A program made the position numbers and the translations under genes. 64,000 nt of DNA from DATKMK01 sp035541895 (GTDB taxonomy: Bacteria > Desulfobacterota > Binatia > HRBIN30 > JACQVA1): contig DATKMK010000001.1 in the NCBI GenBank assembly GCA_035541895.1, forward strand, positions 48,899 to 112,898. Reading direction: 5' to 3'. Under the pieces are notes generated by a model that worked only from the letters and a program-made list of their open reading frames with translations, ran no database searches and was not told where the DNA came from. Positions 32,229-39,137 of the stretch are shown here, piece by piece (position 1 is the first letter of the stretch; each line of letters opens with the position of its first letter).

Positions 32229-32263
32229 AAAAAAAAAGAGGGGAATGACGGCATTCCCCTCTT
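32229..32263 (-). terminator. intrinsic terminator of the tetrahaem cytochrome gene
   Basis: On the minus strand a perfect 12-bp stem (32263-32252 with 32247-32236, loop of 4 nt, sequence AAGAGGGGAATG and its complement) is followed directly by a run of nine T residues (32237-32229). It sits 25 bp after the stop of the gene at 32288. Confidence 0.85.
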
Positions 32264-32287
32264 GCTGAGTCGGTGCGAGCGCCGCCG

Positions 32288-33097
32288 TTACGGCGCGGTG
32301 TACAGCCCCTTGTCGTGGCAGGTCAGACAGAGCTCGCTGTTCTGATCGCTGCGCCACAACAGGGTCTCGCCGTTGTTCCCTTTGTTGTGAACCGAGTGAC
32401 AGGTCGTGCATTCCATTCGCCGATTCCCGGCACCCGAGAGATGGTCGCGAATGAAGGAGGTCGGCGTCAGGAAGGTATTGTCCGCGTCGCGGATCTCGTT
32501 GTCGCCGGCCTTCACGAGGATGTAGTCGAAGCCGATCGGGTGATGGTTACCGAGGTATTTGTCCTTGCCGATGACGTAGGCGCTGCTCATCTTGGCGGTG
32601 CCGGTGGACTGGCTGAGCTGATCGCCGTTGCCATACGAATTGACGGCGATGCTCCCGTCATGACAGCTCAAGCACAGCAGCGAACTGCTGCCCAGCGTGA
32701 TGCCGTTGATGATGGCCTGCGAGGCTTTGGGGCCGGTCTGCGGCGCACCGGGTCCGTTGTCGTACGGCAGGAACGCCGTGCTGAACCCTTCGAGCGAGTG
32801 GTTCCACAGCGGCAGGTAGTCGAACTCGGGCGGCGCTTCCGGCCCGGCGCCGATCCCGGTGCCGTTCAACCGGTAGGTGTTGTGCGGCGCGTGGCAGAAG
32901 ATACAGATGCGCTTGAGCGGGTCCGCAGGCGTGGCCTCGTAGCTCATGCCGTTGTGGGCGGTGCTCAGATCGTGGACCGTATTGTTGATCCCGGTATCCG
33001 GAGCGTATCCGCCTCGCACCGGCAAGAAGGCCCAAGCGGGGGACGCGAGCAGCAGCCCGAAGGCACCAACCATCAATGCATGCGCGTATGTTTTCAT
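32288..33097 (-). CDS. tetrahaem cytochrome c, secreted
   Basis: 269 residues from ATG 33097 (GGAAG upstream); an earlier ATG at 33124 is less likely. Signal peptide 'SPAWA', then four CXXCH: 'CIFCHAPHNT' and 'CLSCHDGSIAVN' in the first half, 'CTTCHSVHN' and 'CLTCHDK' near the end. The first two match the opening motifs of the 25231 cytochrome ('CIFCHTPHN...CLSCHDGTIGMG'), so the two are related in their N-terminal domain. Between the seven-haem protein (94 bp upstream) and an intrinsic terminator downstream, so likely the last gene of the first transcription unit. Confidence 0.9.
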   Translation of the reverse strand: MKTYAHALMVGAFGLLLASPAWAFLPVRGGYAPDTGINNTVHDLSTAHNGMSYEATPADPLKRICIFCHAPHNTYRLNGTGIGAGPEAPPEFDYLPLWNHSLEGFSTAFLPYDNGPGAPQTGPKASQAIINGITLGSSSLLCLSCHDGSIAVNSYGNGDQLSQSTGTAKMSSAYVIGKDKYLGNHHPIGFDYILVKAGDNEIRDADNTFLTPTSFIRDHLSGAGNRRMECTTCHSVHNKGNNGETLLWRSDQNSELCLTCHDKGLYTAP

Positions 33098-33152
33098 GGT
33101 TCTTCCAATCTCCCGAGTTTGCATGGTGTCCGCCTCTTTCATTCGGCCGCTG

Positions 33153-33176
33153 GCCGGCGGGGGATTCCCCGCCAGC
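33153..33176. terminator. hairpin between the seven-haem and tetrahaem genes
   Basis: GCCGGCGGGG (33153-33162) pairs with CCCCGCCAGC (33167-33176), one mismatch, loop of 4 nt, 16 nt after the stop of the minus-strand gene at 33192. No T-run, so partial attenuation or RNA processing between the two cytochrome genes is more likely than full termination. Confidence 0.45.
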
Positions 33177-33191
33177 CTCCTCGTCCAACGC

Positions 33192-36100
33192 TTACGGGTT
33201 CGCGCTGATGACTATTCCTGACTGCATCGGTCCGACCGTCTCCGAGAGCGGCGCCGGGAACGTGTAGCCGGTCTTGGAGGTGGAAAGTGTGTATGTGCTC
33301 GGCCGCAGGCCGCCGAACGAGAACGTTCCCATGCTCGAAGTGTAGACGGTCTTGCTGAACCAGTTGGCGGGGTCGCTCAAGACCACCGTGGCCGATGCCA
33401 ACGGGGTTCCGCCGTTGTCCTTCACCGTGCCGCTGATCGTGTAGTACCCGAAGGTGTACGGGCCGCAGGTATCACTGGCCGCCTGCGTCTTGTTGTCGAT
33501 CACCTTGTGGCTAACCGTGTAGGTCCCCGGCAAGCCGTAGGTGTGGTTGTACACTCCGAGCGCCGCACCGACCGACCGTAGCGAACCGTCGCCCCAGTCG
33601 ACGACGACGTTGAGCGGACCAGTGCCGGTCGACGAGTCGGTCAGCATGACCATCCACTTGTTCAGGTCCGGCGTGCAGGTGCTGCCAACCACCGGCGGCG
33701 CTTGTTTGCTGGCCAAATTGACGCTGCGAGTCTTGGTTCCGACCGTCGTGTTGTTGTTCTGCACGACGTTCAGCTTCACGGTCAGCGTGATCGAGTAAAT
33801 GCCGCCGGCGGCGTAGGTGTGGTTGTTCGTCGGACCGCCGGCGCTGGTATTCGTGTCACCCCAATCCCACGAGTAGACGAAGCTCGGGCAAACACTGGGG
33901 CTGCAATCGACTTGGGCGTTCACGTTCACCTTGAGCGGATTACCTGAGTCGATGCTGGTGGTGAAGTTCACGACATACGCCACGCCTGCGGAGCTGTGCA
34001 TGCCTTCGGCCACGCCGGCGAGGGTGGCCTTGGTGTAGTACGGCGCGCCGTTGGCGACCGGGTTGACCTCGACCGACTGCATGGAGATCGTCGTCGACGC
34101 GTCGCCGACCAAGGTAATCGAGGTGCCCGACACCGACTGGACGTAAGTCTGCAAGTCACCACCCGAGGGTCCAGCACCCGTGATCTTGATGCGCGTGCCC
34201 TGGGCGAAGCCGGTGCCATCGGCCACGGTAAGCGCATTGCTGCCGGAGCTGATGCTGCCCTTGGTCGTTGCGTGGGCATTGCCGCCGCCGTGGCACTGAC
34301 CGCAGGCCGCGTCGATGTCCACCCAGACAGCGTTGCTGATTTGCGGATCCGGCTCGCTGTTGGCATTCGCCGGCGAGCCCGGCAGGCCGAAGACCGACGC
34401 GGGGAAGGTTGAGTAGTTCGCGTCTGCGTTGATGCGGAACATGTGCATGCCATCCGGCATGTGGCACTTGATGCAGGGCGCCGCTTCGCCGGTGCCAACG
34501 GTGTTGGGATCAAGCGGGGTACCTTTGGTCGCGAGGTGGTTGATCTTGGTCAGATCGACCACGTACTGACCGGCGTGGCACTCCTGACACGGTTTCAACG
34601 CGCCTTCCACGTCGTTGACCACGCTCTTGTGCGGATTGTGGCAGCCGGTACACCCTGCGCCGACGCCGTTCACTTCTTGATCCTCAAGTTGGAAGTAGCT
34701 CAGATATCCCGTCCCAGACGGCACCCAACCAAGGCTGCCAATCTTGGCGAACGTGCCGGTGTAGAGCCCGTGCGGGCTGTTCAAGAACTCGTTGCCGATC
34801 GCGCCGAACCCATTGGCCGCCGGGTTGAGCAACTTCACGGTGTTGTCCTGGCGGCCGACCTTCAGCGTCATTCCTGGGTTCTCGTTCGGTACACCAGCGG
34901 TCTCCTGCCGGTGGCACTGCATGCAGAGAGAGGTGATACTCGGACCGTACTGCTTCTTGGTCCCGGTCCACTTGCCCACGGTCCAGGTGCCGCTGCCGCT
35001 CAAGCACGCGGCCTGCGTCACGTTGGTGCACAGCCGGTTGGTGCTGTCCCAAGTTCCACCGCCATAGGTGCAGACAATAGCTGCCGCCGTTCCGGTGTTG
35101 CCGGACCCGGTGCATGTCCCAGCCGAGTACGATCCGCCTGCGTTCGAGCAGGCCGTTGACAGCGAAACGGTGGTATTGCTGCAAATACCGGCGTCGTCGC
35201 AGGTGTCGAAGTCCGTCCAGTTGTTTGTCCAAGTCTTGCCGGCCGCGGCACAGGCAGCCGCCGCGGGCCCGTCCGGACTCGGGAAGAAGCAGGTTGTGCC
35301 ATTGGTTAGCCACATGCCACCGGCGGTCGTGCAGTCGCCGGCAGTCGCGTAGCCGCAGGTGCCGCCGCCGACCGTGCAAGTCGAGTTGTTCCAGGTCCCG
35401 CTATTCGCCAAGCACGTAGCTTGAGTCGAGTACGCGGTCCACGTGTTGGTGGAAGTCCACGTCGCACCGTTGTTCCAGCAATCGAAGAAGTTCGTGTACG
35501 TCACGTTGCTGCACGTACCGGGAGTCAGGCATGCGAGCGAATCGGTTAACGACACATTGCTGCACCCGCCGGCTTTGCTGCAGGCTTGCAACCACTGTCC
35601 GCCGTTGGCGGTGCAGGCGGTGATGTTGCCCCATAGTGGATTGGTGCAGTAGCCGCTGCTGGCGTCCGGTGACGTCATGTTGGTGTTGTGGCTGCTGAGG
35701 CCGGTGGTGATGGAGTAGGGCGGTGAGGCATTTGTCCACGAACCCGAATCGGCGGTGCACGCTGCGGAGGTTGAGGCGAAGGAGTACGAAGTCATTGCAG
35801 TAGGTGAGTTGGCCGCGAAGAAGCACGTCGACGTTCCGGAATCCCACACGCCACCGCAGCCCGGGCCGGGGCTGCCGGAATTGGTCGCACGCGTGCAGAC
35901 GGCTGATGTGGTGCAAGAGATCGTACACGCCCCGCTGCCCACGGTATCGACGCCGACACCGTGACAGCGCCCGCACACGACACCGTTGGGCTTGTGAAGC
36001 GTATCGAGGTAGTCGTTCACATACCTGGCCTCGTAGCTGTTCCATTCGGTCGTGGTGTTGTGACACCGCAAGCAGAGGTCGCCCCCGACGCCGGAGCTTC

Positions 36101-36833
36101 CAATCCCATTCAGCGTCAACATCGGCGGGCTGTACGCCAACGAGGGCGGCATGATCCAGTTGCCGGCGCACACTCCTGTGACAGGGTAGACACCGGCGTA
36201 CTGCTGCTCGCAGATCGGCTCAACGCGGTCGACATCCGAGAGGTCGACTGCGCAAACACCGTTGAACCAGGTGCTGCCGGTCACCGCCGCACACAGGGTG
36301 GGTGTTGTGGCAGCCGGGACGACGCATCGCCCGTAGGTAAGCCAGGCGGCGTTGTGGCTCGCACAGCTCCCCGAATCCGTGTACAGGGCGTTGTTGCAAT
36401 AGCTGCTGTCGATCCAGGTGCCGCCTGCCGTGCCGCACGCTCCCGATGTGGTAGCCCCGAGAAGGGCGCACACCGGCGCATTCCACACCCGATTGCTGCC
36501 CGAACTCATGCAACTGGTTTGATCGGTTGCGGGATCGTTGCACACACGGCTGGTCGCCCAACTTCCGCCCAGTGCCGTGCATTGGGCGGAACTGGTGGCC
36601 GGCAACCGGAGGGTCAAACACTCCGGCCGCGTTGCCTGGGTCGGGTCCGGCCGGCAGACGCCCTGCTGCGGCAAGGTCCACGCGCCATAGCTGCCGGTGG
36701 CACCGTCCCCCAGCCAGACGTTGTTGATCGGCGCGGCTCCGGCGCCTTGGACGCCCAGCATCAGGCCAGCCACGAGAACGAAGACTGCCATGAGCGGGGC
36801 CATCACGAGAACAGTTCCAGTTTTTTTAGTCAT
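33192..36833 (-). CDS. giant seven-haem protein with about 15 Cys/Trp repeats, PKD domains and a CarboxypepD-like domain
   Basis: 1213 residues from ATG 36833 (AAGGAG 9 nt upstream). Signal peptide 'GAGAAP', then about 550 residues dominated by some fifteen Cys-rich units of 25-40 residues of the form C-x(3-6)-G-G/S-x-W-x(4-8)-C ('CTALGGSWATSRVC', 'CGTAGGTWIDSSYC', 'CLANSGTWNNSTC'), interrupted by two CXXCH. Five more CXXCH follow ('CMQCHRQE', 'CTGCHNPHK', 'CQECHAG', 'CIKCHMPD', 'CGQCHGG'), then two PKD-like domains ('YSWDWGDTNTS', 'VVDWGDGSLRS') and a C-terminal CarboxypepD-regulatory-like domain ('ISGTVKDNGGTPLASATVVL'). Extracellular or surface. Preceded by a sigma54 promoter at 36915-36929. 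Confidence 0.9.
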   Translation of the reverse strand: MTKKTGTVLVMAPLMAVFVLVAGLMLGVQGAGAAPINNVWLGDGATGSYGAWTLPQQGVCRPDPTQATRPECLTLRLPATSSAQCTALGGSWATSRVCNDPATDQTSCMSSGSNRVWNAPVCALLGATTSGACGTAGGTWIDSSYCNNALYTDSGSCASHNAAWLTYGRCVVPAATTPTLCAAVTGSTWFNGVCAVDLSDVDRVEPICEQQYAGVYPVTGVCAGNWIMPPSLAYSPPMLTLNGIGSSGVGGDLCLRCHNTTTEWNSYEARYVNDYLDTLHKPNGVVCGRCHGVGVDTVGSGACTISCTTSAVCTRATNSGSPGPGCGGVWDSGTSTCFFAANSPTAMTSYSFASTSAACTADSGSWTNASPPYSITTGLSSHNTNMTSPDASSGYCTNPLWGNITACTANGGQWLQACSKAGGCSNVSLTDSLACLTPGTCSNVTYTNFFDCWNNGATWTSTNTWTAYSTQATCLANSGTWNNSTCTVGGGTCGYATAGDCTTAGGMWLTNGTTCFFPSPDGPAAAACAAAGKTWTNNWTDFDTCDDAGICSNTTVSLSTACSNAGGSYSAGTCTGSGNTGTAAAIVCTYGGGTWDSTNRLCTNVTQAACLSGSGTWTVGKWTGTKKQYGPSITSLCMQCHRQETAGVPNENPGMTLKVGRQDNTVKLLNPAANGFGAIGNEFLNSPHGLYTGTFAKIGSLGWVPSGTGYLSYFQLEDQEVNGVGAGCTGCHNPHKSVVNDVEGALKPCQECHAGQYVVDLTKINHLATKGTPLDPNTVGTGEAAPCIKCHMPDGMHMFRINADANYSTFPASVFGLPGSPANANSEPDPQISNAVWVDIDAACGQCHGGGNAHATTKGSISSGSNALTVADGTGFAQGTRIKITGAGPSGGDLQTYVQSVSGTSITLVGDASTTISMQSVEVNPVANGAPYYTKATLAGVAEGMHSSAGVAYVVNFTTSIDSGNPLKVNVNAQVDCSPSVCPSFVYSWDWGDTNTSAGGPTNNHTYAAGGIYSITLTVKLNVVQNNNTTVGTKTRSVNLASKQAPPVVGSTCTPDLNKWMVMLTDSSTGTGPLNVVVDWGDGSLRSVGAALGVYNHTYGLPGTYTVSHKVIDNKTQAASDTCGPYTFGYYTISGTVKDNGGTPLASATVVLSDPANWFSKTVYTSSMGTFSFGGLRPSTYTLSTSKTGYTFPAPLSETVGPMQSGIVISANP

Positions 36834-36914
36834 GATTCGCCAACTCCTTGTCTCTCCGATCATGGGTCTCATGGCTTGCTGCTCCTCCTCCCAGGTCGTC
36901 GGAGCCGCTAGGAC

Positions 36915-36929
36915 GCAACATGTGTGCCG
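36915..36929 (-). promoter_or_regulatory. sigma54 (-24/-12) promoter of the seven-haem cytochrome operon
   Basis: On the minus strand CGGCACACATGTTGC: GG and GC are at the invariant 10-nt spacing, with the TTGC -12 box intact. Predicted start near 36903, giving a 70-nt leader before the ATG at 36833. Closely matches the element at 18274-18288 (both CGGCAC-N5-TTGC). Confidence 0.65.
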
Positions 36930-37010
36930 CCATTCGTGACCTTCCGACCAGATGGTCGACAGCGGTGCAGTAGCTCGATCGCGGCCATCTGTGAGAAAAA
37001 TCCCCCACGA

Positions 37011-37032
37011 CACTGCGAAAAATTTCTCAGTG
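37011..37032. promoter_or_regulatory. 18/22-bp palindrome, candidate enhancer for the NtrC-type activator
   Basis: Symmetric CACTG..GAAA core meeting TTTC..CAGTG, with 18 of 22 positions matching its own complement. It lies about 80-100 bp upstream of the -24 box, the usual distance for a bacterial enhancer-binding protein. Half-site TGCGAAA resembles TGCGAGA at 18369. Confidence 0.45.
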
Positions 37033-37156
37033 ATGAAGGCGCGAAGAGTGCCGGAGATTCGTCTTTCGAGATGTCATGACAGCGTGGCATTCTCGGGCGA
37101 GCACCATATCATAGGATGATGCCGAACGGTCAGAAAAAGTGCCCCGACCGATCGAA

Positions 37157-37552
37157 TCACGACCTATTCGCATCGCCCCCCCCAACGACCGGGTACGCCT
37201 CCAGCGCCTTGCAAACCTCCGCCGCCAGCGCATCAAAGTCGAACGGCTTCTTCAGATAAGCCGTCGCGCCCAGGCGCATCGCATCGGCGGGCGTTCGCAT
37301 GTCATCGAAGGCCGTCATGACGATGACCGCGGTGCCCCGCCGGCTCTCGACCATGCGATCGAGCAGCGTGAACCCGTCCTCGTCCGGCAAGCGGACGTCC
37401 AGCAGCACTACCGCCGGATCGAGTTCCCGGAACAGGCGCATCCCTTCCGTCCCGTTTTCTGCCAGCGCCACTGTGTAGCCGGCGGCCCGCAAGGTTTGCT
37501 CGATCGACCACCGAATCGTGGACTCGTCATCGATCACCAGCACGTGGGTCAT
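37157..37552 (-). CDS. single-domain response regulator (orphan receiver)
   Basis: 131 residues from ATG 37552. A complete receiver domain: acidic pair in 'VLVIDDEST', phosphoacceptor Asp52 in 'VVLLDVRLPDEDG', Thr in 'VIVMTAFDD' and Lys in 'YLKKPFDFD'. No output domain. It is a near-copy of the receiver of the adjacent sigma54 activator (same 'IRWSIEQTLRAAG', 'GTEGM.LFR', 'LRLPD.DG', 'KPFDF'), so it arose by duplication of that domain. CheY/Spo0F-like roles as a phosphate sink or relay for the nearby sensor kinase are plausible. Transcribed after the activator gene, 189 bp downstream, past a small hairpin. Confidence 0.92.
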   Translation of the reverse strand: MTHVLVIDDESTIRWSIEQTLRAAGYTVALAENGTEGMRLFRELDPAVVLLDVRLPDEDGFTLLDRMVESRRGTAVIVMTAFDDMRTPADAMRLGATAYLKKPFDFDALAAEVCKALEAYPVVGGGDANRS

Positions 37553-37712
37553 GCCCGTTCGTCGATTCCGGCATGCAGGCAAGGAATCCCTTGCGCTGAT
37601 TGGATCCCGCACCCAATGCCCCGGTAGCGTGTCAGCAACTCGCGTACCGCTCCGCGGCTGATTTCGAACCAACAGCCGCGAGTGTGCTCGAAGCGGAAGA
37701 ACCCACAGTGGA

Positions 37713-37728
37713 AGCGGAAAATTCCGCT
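37713..37728 (-). terminator. short hairpin after the sigma54 activator gene
   Basis: AGCGGAA (37713-37719) pairs with TTCCGCT (37722-37728) across two bases, 14 nt past the activator stop on the minus strand. No T-run; a weak or regulatory terminator before the orphan receiver gene. Confidence 0.35.
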
Positions 37729-37741
37729 ACCCCGAGTGGAC

Positions 37742-39127
37742 TCAATGCAAGAAGCCGAATTTCTGCAGACGGTACCGCAGGGCGTCGCGACTGATACCGA
37801 GTAGTTGCGCCGCCCGAGTTTGATTGCCCTCGGCCAATTGCAACGACTGCCGAACGAACTCTTTTTCGACTTCTTCCAGCGAGATGCCCGTCGGCGGCAA
37901 TCGAAATTGGCCGTCCGACGGTCGCACGCCGGCTGGCGTCAGCGACGTCGGCGTCGCCGTGGTGATCTCGGGCGGCAGGTGTTCGGGCAGGAGGGTGTCG
38001 CCTTTTTCGAGGATCAGAATCCGCTCGACCAGGTTGCGCAGCTCGCGCACATTGCCCGGCCACGCGTAGGCGACCAAGAGCCGCAAGGCTTCGGGATCGA
38101 CGGAGCGGAAGTTCTTGCGGAACTCGGCATTGTACTTGCCGACGTAGTGCTGCAGCAATAACGGAATATCCTCGACCCGCTGGCGCAGCGGCGGTAGCGT
38201 GATCGGGATGACGTTGAGTCGATAGAACAAGTCTTCGCGAAACCGCCCGGTCCGCACCGCGGCCTCCAAATCGACGTTGGTCGCGGCGATGATGCGAATA
38301 TCGACGCGCAGATCGACCGTGCCGCCCAGTCGCTTGAACTGCTTGTTCTCGATCACTTTGAGAAACTTGGCCTGTGAGACCAGCGGCATGTCGCCGACTT
38401 CGTCCAGAAACAGCGAGCCGCCATCGGCCAACTCGAGCAGACCGCGCTTCATGGCCTTGGCGTCGGTGAACGCGCCCTTTTCGTAGCCGAACAGCTCACT
38501 CTCCAGCAGCGTCTCGGGCATTGCGGTGCACGAGAGGTCGAGGAACGGTCCGTCTGCCCGCCGGCTCCGATAGTGAATCGCCCGCGCAAAGAGGTCCTTG
38601 CCGGTGCCGTTCTCGCCGCGGACCAGCACCGTGCTCGCCTCGCTCTCGGCAATCTTTTCCAGGCGGTTCAAGACCTGCTTCATCTTCTCCGATTCGCCGA
38701 CGATGTTTTCCAGTCGATAGGCCTTCTTGCGCTCCTGACGCAGTTCGCCGACCTCGCGCTTGAGATGAGTGGTCTCGATCGCGCGTTCGACCAGCACTTC
38801 GAGTTCATTGAAGTCGAACGGTTTCCTTAGATAGTCGAACGCCCCCAGCCGCATCGCTTCGACCGCCGTGCGAATCTCGCCGAAGGCGGTCATGAGGATC
38901 ACCGCGGTTTCGCTGCTCTCCTGCTTGATTTCCTTGAGCAACGACAGTCCGTCGGTATCCGGCAGACGCAGGTCGAGGAACACGACGTCGGGTTGCTGGT
39001 GCCGAAACAGCGCCATCCCCTCAGTAGCCGTCTCGGCCGCCGACACCTCGCATCCGGCAGCACGAAGGGTTTGCTCGATGGACCAACGAATCATCGATTC
39101 GTCGTCGATGACGAGGACCTTCGGCAT
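37742..39127 (-). CDS. NtrC-family sigma54-dependent response regulator
   Basis: 461 residues from ATG 39127; the longer upstream frame overlaps the kinase gene. Order: receiver (residues 1-120, Asp52), AAA+ sigma54-interaction domain (about 145-385) with Walker A 'GENGTGKDLFARAIH', Walker B 'GGSLFLDEVGDMP' and 'YAWPGNVRELRN', then a Fis-type helix-turn-helix 'GNQTRAAQLLGISRDALRYRL'. The sigma54-contact loop reads GAFTDA rather than the consensus GAFTGA. It starts 10 bp after the stop of a sensor kinase gene, so the pair forms a two-component system. Likely activates the two sigma54 promoters at 36915 and 18274. Confidence 0.95.
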   Translation of the reverse strand: MPKVLVIDDESMIRWSIEQTLRAAGCEVSAAETATEGMALFRHQQPDVVFLDLRLPDTDGLSLLKEIKQESSETAVILMTAFGEIRTAVEAMRLGAFDYLRKPFDFNELEVLVERAIETTHLKREVGELRQERKKAYRLENIVGESEKMKQVLNRLEKIAESEASTVLVRGENGTGKDLFARAIHYRSRRADGPFLDLSCTAMPETLLESELFGYEKGAFTDAKAMKRGLLELADGGSLFLDEVGDMPLVSQAKFLKVIENKQFKRLGGTVDLRVDIRIIAATNVDLEAAVRTGRFREDLFYRLNVIPITLPPLRQRVEDIPLLLQHYVGKYNAEFRKNFRSVDPEALRLLVAYAWPGNVRELRNLVERILILEKGDTLLPEHLPPEITTATPTSLTPAGVRPSDGQFRLPPTGISLEEVEKEFVRQSLQLAEGNQTRAAQLLGISRDALRYRLQKFGFLH

Positions 39128-39137
39128 GATCGAGCGC

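Larger units (their letters stand above)
36834..37156. other. 323-bp regulatory gap between the seven-haem gene and the orphan receiver
   Basis: Upstream region of the minus-strand cytochrome operon. It holds the sigma54 promoter (36915-36929), a long dyad (37011-37032) and a third TGTGAGA-like half-site near 36990. No convincing reading frame; the receiver gene upstream ends at 37157 and nothing like an intrinsic terminator for it is visible. Confidence 0.55.

Noticed and set aside
33192..36833. Reading the Cys-rich repeats as a frameshifted or low-complexity artefact
   Set aside because: The repeats keep Cys/Gly/Trp spacing over 550 residues and embed CXXCH; a signal peptide and ribosome site frame the protein.
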